64,000 nucleotides of DNA from Sporocytophaga sp. (lineage in GTDB: Bacteria > Bacteroidota > Bacteroidia > Cytophagales > Cytophagaceae), in NCBI RefSeq assembly GCF_017745095.1, contig NZ_JAGHZZ010000008.1, forward strand, positions 1-64,000, given 5' to 3'. Positions within the stretch are counted from its first letter, which is position 1. Each line of letters begins with the position of its first letter. The notes under the pieces were generated by a model. That model was not told where the DNA came from. It made no database searches and saw nothing but the letters and a program-made list of their open reading frames with translations. The translations under genes and the position numbers were made by a program. Below are positions 1-9,000 of this stretch, in pieces.

Positions 1-1420
1 ATATAATAGGTACCTGAAGTTGCTATCGTTGTTGCGTTCGCTAGAGCTGTCGTCGCTCCTGCATCCTGCCAGTAAGTTAAAGTCAGACCTGCTGTAGAAC
101 CAGCTGTTACTCCTGCTCCGGTTATGCTCACTGTATTTGGTGAACATACTGCAGCCGGATTAGTAACTACTACTGTTGGTTTTGGATTTACTGTTACTGC
201 TACTGGTTGAATATCAAAACAACCCGTTGCCGCAACTTCTCCTCTGATATAATAAGTACCTGAAGTTGCTATCGTTGTTGCGTTCGCTAGAGCTGTCGTC
301 GCTCCTGCATCCTGCCAGTAAGTTAAAGTCAGACCTGCTGTAGAACCAGCTGTCACTCCTGCTCCGGTTATGCTCACTGTATTTGGTGAACATACTGCAG
401 CCGGATTAGTAACTACTACTGTTGGTTTTGGATTTACTGTTACTGTCACCGGCTGGAGATCAAAACAACCTGTTGCTGCAACCGTACCTTTTATATAATA
501 GGTACCAGATGTCGCAACTGCTCCTGGAGTTCCCAAAGCTGTGGTCCCAGCTGCATCTGTAAAATATGTGTAGGTTAACCCTGCTGTAGAGCCTGTTGTT
601 ACTCCTACTCCGGTTATGCTTACTGTATTTGGTGAACATACTGCAGCCGGATTAGTAACTACTACTGTTGGTTTTGGATTTACTGTTACTGCTACTGGTT
701 GAATATCAAAACAGCCTGTTGCTGCAACCGTACCTTTAATATAATAGGTACCGGATGTAGCAATTGCTGATGGAGTTCCCAAGGTTGTGGTCCCAGCTGC
801 ATCTGTAAAATATGTATAGGTCAATCCTGCTGTAGAGCCTGTTGTTACCCCTGCTCCGGTTATGCTTACCGTATTTGGTGAACATACTGCTGCAGGATTA
901 GTAACGACTACCGTTGGTTTGGGATTTACTGTTACTGTCACCGGCTGGAGATCAAAACAGCCTGTTGCTGCAACCGTACCTTTAATATAATAGGTACCAG
1001 ATGTCGCAACTGCTGCTGGAGTTCCCAAGGTTGTGGTGCCTGCCGCATCTGTAAAATATGTGTAGGTCAATCCTGCAGTAGAGCCTGTTGTTACCCCTGC
1101 TCCGGTTATACTTACCGTATTTGGTGAACATACTGCTGCAGGATTAGTAACGACTACTGTTGGTTTTGGATTAATTGTAACTACTACAGGCTTAATATCA
1201 GTACATGTTCCTGAATTTGTACCTTTTATATAATAGGTACCAGAAGTGGATACTGCAGTATAATTCACCAAAGGAATAGTCCCTGCCGCATCTTGCCAGT
1301 ATGTAAATGTGAGACCCGGTGCATATCCAGAGGTTGACCCAGCTGTTACTGCAGCAGCTGAAAGGTCTACAGTATTCGGAAAACAAACTGTTTGATTGGT
1401 AGTAACTACTTTCGGAGGAA
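1..1420 (-). repeat. Tandem 246-bp repeats inside the adhesin gene
   Basis: Equivalent positions of successive units fall at 191, 437, 683, 929 and 1175, a constant period of 246 bp, i.e. 82 codons in frame. Five units plus a partial sixth lie in the window and the array continues to the left. Neighbouring units are nearly identical over long stretches, while the unit at 1175-1420 nearest the N-terminus is the most diverged. Variants of two segments (QPVAV versus QPVTV, and WQDAGATTA versus FTDAAGTTT) are mixed between units, which suggests gene conversion or unequal crossing-over. Confidence 0.95.
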
Positions 1421-2408
1421 CATCACAAATACAAAGCTTTTTCTGACTACTGCAATCTGTACAACTATTAGCTGCACTACCTATATATGCTCCTATATTG
1501 GGTCCACAATAATTTATTTGATTTGAGGTTGTCAAATTAAAATTTATAATATCTACCCTGCTTACATTCAGCCTCGCACATCTTCCTGCACCACCGACAA
1601 ATGCAAAAGGGTTAGAAGAACTAATTCTCAAGCCTTGATTTGAAGCAGTACCCGTAACTTTCAATTCCGAACCTCTATCAAATCTGAATTGTCCAGAGGT
1701 CTGGAAATAAGCCGATCTTGATTCTATATATCCTGCATTATTTATAATTCCGTTGGAAGCCAACTCAAAATAATTTCCTGCTTTAATCACGGATTCACCA
1801 CAAGAATTATTTAGTACATTACCAGTACTTTGCATTGTGAAGTAATCTTGAGCTATAACTGTTCCAGCATTATCAAAATTAACATTTCCATTTAGGTGAA
1901 TAAACCCCTTGACATTAAAAGTTGCTCCATACTTAACACTAATACTACTATTCTTAGTTATTAATCCCGCACCACTGTTGGTTGTAAGATTTAAGGTAGC
2001 ATTTGTATCGACGATTATAGTTAAAATTCCGTCAACGGTAGAAGTATTTAGGTTAAGAGTTTTACCTTTAGCTACAGAAAAAGATGTAGCAAAATTCCAG
2101 TTACCAACTGAAACATCTCCATTACCATATGCTTGAAAATTGAATCCAGTTTTACCAACATTAAAGCTGTTTATTGAAACACCGTCCACACATACTTTAA
2201 GTGTTACATTATCATGCGCCAAATTAAAAGTAACATTTCCTGCAGGAACTGAGGTAATACAAATAGTCTCGCCGTTTGCAGAGGAACTTATATTAGTAGC
2301 CGAAGTAGAAGTAGTACATCCCGTACATTGGCCATACGCATTTATTTCTACCAATAGAAAAGAAATAAAAAAAGCCAACCAGCATAAAAAATGTTTCCCG
2401 TGATCCAT
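1..2408 (-). CDS. Giant repeat-containing cell-surface adhesin, N-terminal part (C-terminus beyond left edge)
   Basis: The reading frame starts at the ATG at 2406-2408 and stays open to base 1, so at least 802 residues are present and the gene is cut by the window edge. Residues 1-26 form a signal peptide (hydrophobic core, cut near AYG-QC). Residues 27 to about 320 are rich in Asn, Thr, Ser and Gly with scattered Cys and look like a beta-helix or beta-sandwich head. After a Cys cluster (motif KLCICDVPPK) the protein becomes a tandem array of 82-residue units, each carrying NPKPTVVVTNPAAVC and a TSGTYYI motif, Ig-like in character. Such repeats are typical of SprB-like gliding or adhesion proteins exported by T9SS. 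The neighbouring PorP/SprF gene fits, because SprF-like proteins assist export of SprB-like cargo. The C-terminal sorting signal is not visible, so T9SS export is inferred. Confidence 0.85.
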   Translation of the reverse strand, partial: MDHGKHFLCWLAFFISFLLVEINAYGQCTGCTTSTSATNISSSANGETICITSVPAGNVTFNLAHDNVTLKVCVDGVSINSFNVGKTGFNFQAYGNGDVSVGNWNFATSFSVAKGKTLNLNTSTVDGILTIIVDTNATLNLTTNSGAGLITKNSSISVKYGATFNVKGFIHLNGNVNFDNAGTVIAQDYFTMQSTGNVLNNSCGESVIKAGNYFELASNGIINNAGYIESRSAYFQTSGQFRFDRGSELKVTGTASNQGLRISSSNPFAFVGGAGRCARLNVSRVDIINFNLTTSNQINYCGPNIGAYIGSAANSCTDCSSQKKLCICDVPPKVVTTNQTVCFPNTVDLSAAAVTAGSTSGYAPGLTFTYWQDAAGTIPLVNYTAVSTSGTYYIKGTNSGTCTDIKPVVVTINPKPTVVVTNPAAVCSPNTVSITGAGVTTGSTAGLTYTYFTDAAGTTTLGTPAAVATSGTYYIKGTVAATGCFDLQPVTVTVNPKPTVVVTNPAAVCSPNTVSITGAGVTTGSTAGLTYTYFTDAAGTTTLGTPSAIATSGTYYIKGTVAATGCFDIQPVAVTVNPKPTVVVTNPAAVCSPNTVSITGVGVTTGSTAGLTYTYFTDAAGTTALGTPGAVATSGTYYIKGTVAATGCFDLQPVTVTVNPKPTVVVTNPAAVCSPNTVSITGAGVTAGSTAGLTLTYWQDAGATTALANATTIATSGTYYIRGEVAATGCFDIQPVAVTVNPKPTVVVTNPAAVCSPNTVSITGAGVTAGSTAGLTLTYWQDAGATTALANATTIATSGTYY

Positions 2409-2809
2409 CTTATTAAATTTTTCTAATTCAGTCTAAAAGAAATAAATCTGATTTTATAGTCAATGGTGATAGTCGTTTTATCTGTTTAGTAAAGATTCAC
2501 AGATTGAAAATCTATGAGATCCTTCAGACTTTATTGCTTCAACAATCACTCGATCTTATCCTCCTTATATATCCATTTGGATTAAATGTGTATTACGAAA
2601 TTTGCCTTCACGGGTTAATAAATATTTGAAAATTAGATAAAAGAAGATAAAAAAGTTAGACACAAATAAACTTTACCCAAGCCCAAAATATGTTTATCGA
2701 AACCATTTAGATTTTCATCTAATAAAAATATTTTCATTCCTTTTGGGCACTAATATTTAAACAACCGTAGACATGTAATACCCGTATCCTGACTAGTATT
2801 CAGTTTTTT
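2409..2809. other. Divergent intergenic region
   Basis: About 400 AT-rich bases separate the adhesin gene (minus) from the small lipoprotein gene (plus). I see no open reading frame, RNA or convincing repeat. It must hold the promoters for both directions, but I cannot place them with confidence. Confidence 0.6.
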
Positions 2810-3127
2810 ATGCTTATGATAGCACGAACAATCTGGCTGATAGCCTCTGGTATGATTCTTTATTCCTGCATTAATATTAATGTTGGTGAAGAGACTAAAA
2901 AAGAACCTAAAACAAAAAAGGTCAGGGCTTCATATCGTTCCAATAAATTTCATAAGAGTAAGAAGTATTATCATAAAGTAGACGATGTGTATACTAATAA
3001 TAAAGGAAAGAAAAATGCGTCTTCAGCTCAGTATAAGAAACAACAGGCTTCTGCATTAAAGAATCTGAACAGAAACAAAAAATATAATAATGTAAATAAA
3101 CCTGATACTTCTTTTGAGCTGTACTAA
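2810..3127 (+). CDS. Small basic lipoprotein-like protein, unknown function
   Basis: This encodes 105 residues. A hydrophobic N-terminus ends in LYSC, a plausible lipobox with Cys20. The rest is short, low in complexity and very rich in Lys, Asn, Tyr and Ser, with a high positive charge. I do not recognise a family. It lies 26 bp upstream of the PorP/SprF gene on the same strand, so co-transcription and an outer-membrane role are plausible. The ATG at 2810 or the ATG two codons later could start it. It could act as a periplasmic or surface anchor for the secretion partner, but nothing in the sequence proves this. Confidence 0.6.
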   Translation: MLMIARTIWLIASGMILYSCININVGEETKKEPKTKKVRASYRSNKFHKSKKYYHKVDDVYTNNKGKKNASSAQYKKQQASALKNLNRNKKYNNVNKPDTSFELY

Positions 3128-3153
3128 TCATCACTTTTTTTAAACTTTAGAAC

Positions 3154-4176
3154 ATGAAGGTTTACATAAAAAGCATTATACTGATTACGCTGATATTGAA
3201 TTCAATTCAGTTAAGATCTCAGGATATTCAATTCTCTCAATTCTATAATGTACCCTTGTACATGAATCCAGGATTTGCAGGGTCTTTGCATAGAACAAGA
3301 GTCAGTTTTCATCAGAGATTACAATGGCCAAAACTTGATGCCAAATACACTACTTCTGTATTAACAGGAGACACTTATTTCTCTAAATATAAAAGTGGTT
3401 TAGGCCTAATGTTTCTGCAAGACAATCAAGGAGGTGGACAAATAAGCAGTACTGAAGTACACTTTATGTATTCTTATGAAGTCAATCTAAATAAAACGTG
3501 GACGTTCAAACCAGGGATAGAGGCTGCATATGTTTCAAGGTTCCTTAATTATGCTGAGCTTAGATTTCCTCACCAGTTCAATAATACGCAAGGCCTGGTT
3601 TCCGGAACGGATCCTCAGGACCTGTTAAATAGAGCAAAAGCTTATGCCGATCTCTCCGCCGGTGGTATTTTATATACGAAAGAATTCTGGCTCGGATTTG
3701 CAGGACACCATGTTAATACTCCAAACCAATCATTTGATGGAGGCGCGAATGTAAGTACTCTTCCAGCTCAATATTCTATTGTCAGTGGTTACAAATATGT
3801 CTTATTTCAAAGGGTATCTATGCAACACGACAAAGAGGAAATCAGTGTAACTCCTACTTTTCAATACAAATGGCAGGGTAAATCTGACCAATTGGATCTT
3901 GGATTGTATGGAGCTGTAAATGAATTCTTAGTTGGTTTCTGGTATAGAGGAATCCCAGTTAAAAGGTATGAACATAGAATTCAAAATAATGAATCTATCA
4001 TTGGCTTTGTTGGATGGAAAGGTGAAACAATCAGGATCGGTTATAGCTATGACCTCACAGTATCAAGGCTGGCAAGGGTAGGTACAGGTGGTTCACATGA
4101 ATTCAATTTAACCTATGTTTTCCCAAAGAAGCACAAGAAAAAGATCATGAAGAGGTTGCCTTGTCCATCATTCTAG
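3154..4176 (+). CDS. PorP/SprF family type IX secretion membrane protein
   Basis: This encodes 340 residues with an N-terminal signal peptide ending near LRSQD. The family hallmark follows directly: DIQFSQFYNVPLYMNPGFAG, then alternating aromatic and hydrophobic beta-strands, a GLYGAVNEFLVGFWYRG-like segment and a terminal strand (SHEFNLTYVF). Family members are outer-membrane beta-barrels that work with PorK/PorN/PorE-type proteins or attach particular T9SS cargo. SprF is required for export of the adhesin SprB in Flavobacterium. Here the adjacent divergent gene is a giant SprB-like repeat protein and the convergent gene is PorE-like, so a dedicated cargo partner is more likely than the core PorP. 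That distinction is inferred. Confidence 0.92.
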   Translation: MKVYIKSIILITLILNSIQLRSQDIQFSQFYNVPLYMNPGFAGSLHRTRVSFHQRLQWPKLDAKYTTSVLTGDTYFSKYKSGLGLMFLQDNQGGGQISSTEVHFMYSYEVNLNKTWTFKPGIEAAYVSRFLNYAELRFPHQFNNTQGLVSGTDPQDLLNRAKAYADLSAGGILYTKEFWLGFAGHHVNTPNQSFDGGANVSTLPAQYSIVSGYKYVLFQRVSMQHDKEEISVTPTFQYKWQGKSDQLDLGLYGAVNEFLVGFWYRGIPVKRYEHRIQNNESIIGFVGWKGETIRIGYSYDLTVSRLARVGTGGSHEFNLTYVFPKKHKKKIMKRLPCPSF

Positions 4177-4192
4177 TCAATTTCTTTAAAAG

Positions 4193-4232
4193 AAAAGAAG
4201 ACCTTAAGGAATAATTCTTAAGGTCTTCTTTT
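4193..4232 (+). terminator. Intrinsic terminator after porP/sprF-like gene
   Basis: A perfect 16-bp stem (4193-4208 with 4217-4232) has an 8-base loop and ends in a T-rich 3' arm. It starts 16 bp after the stop codon. The A-rich 5' arm means it may also work in the other direction. Confidence 0.85.
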
Positions 4233-4542
4233 ATCATTATTAACAAACTATCCTTCTACCTTTAAGTTCCTCACCAATTACTTCCAAGCATATCCAATCA
4301 AGTATTCCACTCGAACTTTGCTTTAATTAAGTATAACTCCAACACTTCATCTTCAATAATTCATCTCAATTTCTTTAATGGGGTGCTATCCTTCAATTCC
4401 TAAAATGTTAAGCCACACATTAGAAACTACATCTATAGTTTATTCCTATTTAAATTAGCTTTCCAGCATTGATTGTAAACATATTCAACAAATAACCTTA
4501 TAGGTTTATTTTGCTTCTGAAACATCTTAGCTGGTTATAAAA
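4233..4542. other. Intergenic spacer between convergent genes
   Basis: About 310 AT-rich bases lie between two terminators of converging genes. I see no coding or structured element in it. Confidence 0.6.
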
Positions 4543-4568
4543 AAAGAGGTTGCAGAAGCAACCTCTTT
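4543..4568 (-). terminator. Intrinsic terminator after PorE-like gene
   Basis: An 11-bp perfect stem (4543-4553 with 4558-4568) has an AGAA loop. Read on the minus strand it is followed by a run of T. It lies 32 bp past the stop codon of the PorE-like gene. Confidence 0.85.
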
Positions 4569-4599
4569 GAAAGATCTAATAGATAATTACTTAATTATA

Positions 4600-6531
4600 C
4601 TATTCTATAATTTCTATCTCAGTTCTGCGATTCATTTGTTTATTCTCAGGAGTATCATTAGCCATAATAGGTTTGGTTTCTCCAAATCCTTTTGAAGCTA
4701 GTCTTGAGGCTGCTATATTTTTACTTATAAGATAATCTACAACAGCTTTCGCACGTGCATCTGATAATCTTAAATTATGATCATCATTTCCATCACTATC
4801 CGTATGACCAGAAATTAATATTCTAATACTCTTATTATTATTCAAAAGTTCTACAAGCCTCTCCAATTCAGCTTCAGACTCTTTTCGAAGTGTTGCTTTA
4901 TCAACATCAAAGAAGACGTTCCTTAAGACAATTTTGGTTCCCTTCTTCAGTTGTTCCATACAAATCTGATCATCGATTTCTTGATAATGCTCAAGAAATG
5001 GAATATCTATATTCTTTGAATAAAAAACATAACCAGGTGCTTCCACGCTTACCCCGTAATTTTTTCCTGCAGGAAGAATAACTATATAATTACCTGTACT
5101 TGAATTGGGAGTATAGATACCTATAACCTGTTGTGTTGTATTGTCTGTAACGGTTATCTTTCCTGTAATCGGACTATTTAAATTACAATTCAGAATCTTA
5201 CCTTTTAACACAACCAGTGCTGCTTCAACATCAGTTCTTTCCAGCATATAAATATCCTTTTCTCCATACCCACCCTCTCTTTCAGATGCAAAATAAGCCC
5301 TCTTATTGTCAGCAGACCATACAAAGAACACATCGTCATCAGCAGTGTTGATAGGATACCCGACATTCACAGGCTCAGTAAGTATCGTAGCTGTTTCAAG
5401 ATTTATAGTACAAGAAAATATATCATATCCTCCCATAGATTTATGTCCCTTTGAACTGAAATACAGAGTCTTTCCATCTGGGTGAATAAAAGGAGCATCT
5501 TCATCAAACTTTGTATTTATCTTTGGCCCAAGATTTATTGGTTTGGCATACTCGCCATTAGGTAACTTTCTCGCCATATAAATATCCCGTCCACCCTCTC
5601 CAGCTCTGTCACTGGTAAAGAATATGATTTTCTTATCAGGAGTAATACTCATATCAGACTCCCAGGCTTTAGTATTTATATTACTGCCAATATTTCGTGG
5701 TGCAGACCATTCAGTACCCATTAAATCACTAACAAACAAATCACCATGATTTTCTTTAGACCACCTGTAGATAAATAATTCCTGACCATCCGCAGAAAGA
5801 CCTACTGAGCCATCATGAGACTCTGTATTGATACCATTTCCCAAATCCTGTGGTTGAGTCCATTCTCCGTTTGCTTTATTAGATATATATATATCCTCAA
5901 AAAATTTATTATCCTGTATATCTATCTGACCTCCTGTAGTACTGTCTCTGCGGGATATGTAGATGATTGTACTTTCGTCTGCAGATATAGAAGGATGATA
6001 ATCCGGGAATTTCGAGTTAACATTTGGCCCAAGATTAGTAATTTTTACTTCTTTTGGATTTTTCACCAGCTCAATTCCATTCTCACAATTGTAAATAAGT
6101 CTTTCGGCAATTTGCTTATCAGATGGAACATTTTTTTTGTATGCATTCAACAAAGTTATAGCCTCAGGGAATCTATGAGCAAGATGATAGGAAACAGCGA
6201 GATAATAGTCAAGATCTGGATACTTTACTCCTCCTGTTTTAGCTTTTTCCAGATATGGTAAAGCTTTAAGCTTCTGATCTGTGTGATTATAACATAGTCC
6301 TACTGAATAAGAAATTTCAGGATCATCAGGTTGAAGACTATCCGCTATTAAAAATAAATTCAAAGCTTTTATAAATGCTTCCTGATCGCCAGACTTACCA
6401 ATTCTGAAAAAATTAGCAGCCTCGTCAGTTAATTTCCTTACTTCCTTCTTATTGCTCTGTGCATTTGTATTAAAATGAAAAAACAACAGAAGAAGGACCA
6501 GGATAACCTTCAGTCTATATTGAGTAAACAT
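4600..6531 (-). CDS. PorE-like OmpA-family protein (TPR, beta-propeller, CRD, OmpA-C)
   Basis: This encodes 643 residues. A signal peptide (1-24, ending FNTNAQ) is followed by TPR-like helices (about 30-150), a PD40/WD40-like propeller with repeated SADE/DGKTLYFSS-type blades (about 185-430), a carboxypeptidase-regulatory-like beta domain (about 440-520) and a C-terminal OmpA peptidoglycan-binding domain (about 535-643, motifs FFDVDKATL, GHTDSDGN, NRRTEIEI). This order matches T9SS PorE, which binds peptidoglycan and links the outer-membrane complex to the wall. P. gingivalis PorE is a lipoprotein, whereas this protein shows no lipobox. Such proteins are paralogous in Bacteroidota, so it may be a PorE paralogue dedicated to the neighbouring PorP/SprF protein. 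Confidence 0.88.
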   Translation of the reverse strand: MFTQYRLKVILVLLLLFFHFNTNAQSNKKEVRKLTDEAANFFRIGKSGDQEAFIKALNLFLIADSLQPDDPEISYSVGLCYNHTDQKLKALPYLEKAKTGGVKYPDLDYYLAVSYHLAHRFPEAITLLNAYKKNVPSDKQIAERLIYNCENGIELVKNPKEVKITNLGPNVNSKFPDYHPSISADESTIIYISRRDSTTGGQIDIQDNKFFEDIYISNKANGEWTQPQDLGNGINTESHDGSVGLSADGQELFIYRWSKENHGDLFVSDLMGTEWSAPRNIGSNINTKAWESDMSITPDKKIIFFTSDRAGEGGRDIYMARKLPNGEYAKPINLGPKINTKFDEDAPFIHPDGKTLYFSSKGHKSMGGYDIFSCTINLETATILTEPVNVGYPINTADDDVFFVWSADNKRAYFASEREGGYGEKDIYMLERTDVEAALVVLKGKILNCNLNSPITGKITVTDNTTQQVIGIYTPNSSTGNYIVILPAGKNYGVSVEAPGYVFYSKNIDIPFLEHYQEIDDQICMEQLKKGTKIVLRNVFFDVDKATLRKESEAELERLVELLNNNKSIRILISGHTDSDGNDDHNLRLSDARAKAVVDYLISKNIAASRLASKGFGETKPIMANDTPENKQMNRRTEIEIIE

Positions 6532-6680
6532 TGAAAAGATTTTTTTTATAGTATCTTATTAATACGTAACAATTTAATTAATATGTTAAATATTTTCAGA
6601 AATTTTAAAAGAGAGATTAGTACTGTTAATATGATTTTTATAACAATTGGTCTACAAAAAATATTATCAGGTAAAAAATA

Positions 6681-6709
6681 AAAAGGCCCTAATAAATTAA
6701 GGGCCTTTT
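6681..6709 (-). terminator. Terminator after tRNA-Cys
   Basis: A 10-bp perfect stem (6681-6690 with 6700-6709) with A/T-rich ends and a 9-base loop lies 3 bp past the 3' end of tRNA-Cys. Confidence 0.8.
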
Positions 6710-6711
6710 GA

Positions 6712-6781
6712 GGTTCCGAGCGGATTCGAACCGCTGTAAAAGGTTTTGCAGACCTCTGCCTAGCCACTCGGCCACAGAACC
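6712..6781 (-). tRNA. tRNA-Cys (GCA)
   Basis: A 70-nt cloverleaf. The acceptor stem pairs 6775-6781 with 6712-6718, with one G-T pair. The anticodon loop is CTGCAAA, giving anticodon GCA, and the T-arm contains GGTTCGAATCC. CCA is not encoded. A promoter-like TAAGTTTG lies 15 bp upstream. Confidence 0.96.
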
Positions 6782-6795
6782 ATTATTAGGTGATG

Positions 6796-6803
6796 CAAAC
6801 TTA
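6796..6803 (-). promoter_or_regulatory. Bacteroidota -7 element for tRNA-Cys
   Basis: Read on the minus strand this is TAAGTTTG, which fits the TAnnTTTG consensus of the Bacteroidota primary sigma factor. Its distance from the tRNA 5' end (14 bp) suits a start a few bases before the mature tRNA. I see no clear -33 TTTG. Confidence 0.5.
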
Positions 6804-6847
6804 TAATAAATACTTAAAACTTCAAAAAAAATTAACATTTATTATAA

Positions 6848-6875
6848 ATAGAAATGCCCTTACGGGCATTTCTAT
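6848..6875 (-). terminator. Terminator after rpsA
   Basis: A 12-bp perfect stem (6848-6859 with 6864-6875), loop TTAC, begins 13 bp past the rpsA stop on the minus strand and is followed by an A/T-rich stretch. Confidence 0.8.
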
Positions 6876-6888
6876 TTTATGAAAGAGA

Positions 6889-8715
6889 TTATTCTCCGTC
6901 TTCTTTTTTCTTAGCTTTTGCTTTCTTCTCTGCAGTAGCCTCGTCTTTATTCATTTGCTTCTTAAGATCAGAAAGTGCTTCTAAATCTCCAAGTGTTGAT
7001 TTCTCAACCTCAGGTAAAGATGCTTTAGCAGGAGCTTTTGCTTTTGCAGTTTTCTTAGCTTCTTTCGCTTCTTCAGCTTGTTCTGCTGCAGAATGAACTC
7101 TTGTATGAGATAGAACGATTCTCTTCTCATCTTTAGAGAACTCAAGAACTTTGAAATCTAAGCTTTCTCCAACTTCTGCTGTTTTACCATCTTGTTTTAC
7201 AAGATTTTTTGCACTTGAGAATCCTTCGATTCCGTAAGGTAACTCAAGAACAGCTCCTTTATCATTTTTCTGAATGATAGTTGCTTTGTGAGAAGATCCT
7301 ACAGTGAAGATTGTCTCAAACGTATTCCAAGGATTTTCCTCAAGTTGTTTGTGACCTAAAGCAAGTCTTCTGTTTTCAGCATCTAGCTCCAGAACAACAA
7401 CATCAAGTTTATCTCCTACTTTAACGAATTCAGAAGGATGTTTGATTTTCTTAGTCCAGCTTAAATCACTTACGTGCACTAGTCCATCGATACCTTCTTC
7501 AAGCTCGATGAATAGACCGAAGTTTGTAAGGTTTCTAACAACTCCTGAATGCTTAGAACCTACAGCATACTTAGTAAGTACATCTTGTTTAGTCCAAGGA
7601 TCTTCAGTTAATTGTTTGATACCAAGAGACATTTTTCTTTCTTCTCTGTCAAGAGTAAGAACAACTGCCTCCAGCTCATCACCAACTTTGATGAAATCTT
7701 GTGGATTTCTCAAATGCTGAGACCATGACATTTCAGAAACGTGGATCAGACCTTCAACTCCTGCAAGGATTTCAAGGAATGCGCCATAATCTGCAACGTT
7801 CACGATTTTACCTTTAACTTTTGAACCAACCTGAATAGTCTCAGGAAGTGAATCCCAAGGATGAGAAGTAAGTTGTTTCATACCAAGAGAAATTCTCTTC
7901 TTCTCGTCATCAAAGTCAAGTACAACAACATTAACTTTCTGATCAAGTTTAAGAACTTCTTCAGGATGATTGATTCTACCCCATGAAATATCAGTGATGT
8001 GCAATAAGCCGTCAACGCCTCCAAGATCAATGAACACACCGAAGTTTGTCATATTCTTGATAACGCCTTCAAGTACTTGTCCTTTTTCAAGGTTGTTAAG
8101 TATCTCTGCTTTTTGCTTCTCAATATCTTTCTCAATAAGTACTTTGTGAGAGACAACTACGTTATCGTTGGTATAGTTGATTTTCACAACTTTTACCTCC
8201 ATTTTCTTTCCAACAAACACATCAAAATCTCTGATTGGCTTCACATCAATCTGAGAACCTGGAAGGAATGCCTCAACACCGAAGATATCAAGGATAAGAC
8301 CACCTTTAGTTCTTCTTTTAACAATTCCTTCGATAACGATATCGCTATCAAGTGCTTTTTGGATATTGCTCCAAGCCTGAACAATCTTAGCTTTTCTTCT
8401 TGATAAGATAAGTTGTCCTTGAGCATCTTCCTGATCTTCAACGAAGACTTCTACTTCTTGTCCTACTTTCAGATCTTCAACATCACGAAACTCTGATAAT
8501 GGAACTAATCCGTCTGATTTAAAGCCAATGTTAAGGATCACATCTCTGTCAGTGATACCTACAACAGTACCTTTAACAACTTCTTTTTCATTTACCTGGG
8601 TGATAGTACCTTCGTAAAGAGCTTCTAATTCTGCTCTTTTCTTAGCATCGTAACCTGAACCGAAACCTTTGGTGTCAAAGCTATCCCAGTTAAAATCTTC
8701 TTTTGGTTTTGCCAT
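6889..8715 (-). CDS. rpsA: 30S ribosomal protein S1
   Basis: This encodes 608 residues with consecutive S1 RNA-binding domains. At least five clear repeats carry motifs such as GVFIDLGGVDGLLHITDISW, GAFLEILAGVEGLIHVSEMSW and GLFIELEEGIDGLVHVSDLSW, each followed by a KRISLGMKQL-type linker. This protein brings mRNA to the 30S subunit. It ends in a low-complexity Ala/Lys/Glu tail (about 550-608) typical of Bacteroidota S1. Bacteroidota genes largely lack Shine-Dalgarno sites, so S1 is expected to matter for initiation. It is a single gene with its own promoter element and terminator. Confidence 0.97.
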   Translation of the reverse strand: MAKPKEDFNWDSFDTKGFGSGYDAKKRAELEALYEGTITQVNEKEVVKGTVVGITDRDVILNIGFKSDGLVPLSEFRDVEDLKVGQEVEVFVEDQEDAQGQLILSRRKAKIVQAWSNIQKALDSDIVIEGIVKRRTKGGLILDIFGVEAFLPGSQIDVKPIRDFDVFVGKKMEVKVVKINYTNDNVVVSHKVLIEKDIEKQKAEILNNLEKGQVLEGVIKNMTNFGVFIDLGGVDGLLHITDISWGRINHPEEVLKLDQKVNVVVLDFDDEKKRISLGMKQLTSHPWDSLPETIQVGSKVKGKIVNVADYGAFLEILAGVEGLIHVSEMSWSQHLRNPQDFIKVGDELEAVVLTLDREERKMSLGIKQLTEDPWTKQDVLTKYAVGSKHSGVVRNLTNFGLFIELEEGIDGLVHVSDLSWTKKIKHPSEFVKVGDKLDVVVLELDAENRRLALGHKQLEENPWNTFETIFTVGSSHKATIIQKNDKGAVLELPYGIEGFSSAKNLVKQDGKTAEVGESLDFKVLEFSKDEKRIVLSHTRVHSAAEQAEEAKEAKKTAKAKAPAKASLPEVEKSTLGDLEALSDLKKQMNKDEATAEKKAKAKKKEDGE

Positions 8716-8834
8716 AATAATTAATATTCTGCCCTATTTACATCAGCCGTCGGGCAGTCCGACTGAAATTTTGGTTTAACATAAAATATCTATTCTGCCT
8801 TTAAACAGAACCATTTTTCTCAAAAAACGGAGTG

Positions 8835-8842
8835 CAAAGGTA
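8835..8842 (-). promoter_or_regulatory. Bacteroidota -7 promoter element of rpsA
   Basis: The minus strand reads TACCTTTG followed by CACTCC. This matches TAnnTTTG and the form often seen before Bacteroidota housekeeping genes. It is 120 bp upstream of the rpsA ATG, leaving a long leader. A -33 TTTG is not obvious. Confidence 0.55.
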
Positions 8843-8898
8843 AGAAAATTTCTCAGAAATCTAAATTCTACGATTTTTACAGAAATTAAGCATAAAAA

Positions 8899-8928
8899 AA
8901 GTCTGTGTTAATCAACTTATACAGACTT
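8899..8928 (-). terminator. Terminator after NlpC/P60 gene
   Basis: An 8-bp stem (8899-8906 with 8921-8928), extendable by wobble pairs, is followed on the minus strand by a T run. It ends the tsaD-smpB-NlpC transcription unit. Confidence 0.7.
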
Positions 8929-9000
8929 ACAATAAGTAGTCGATTTTAGTGATTAACAGGATTCCCATAGCTAACGCTAATTTAACTTAAAGATTTATTT

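Noticed and set aside
1-1420. CRISPR or non-coding satellite
   Set aside because: The 246-bp repeats are an in-frame coding array within a signal-peptide-bearing protein.
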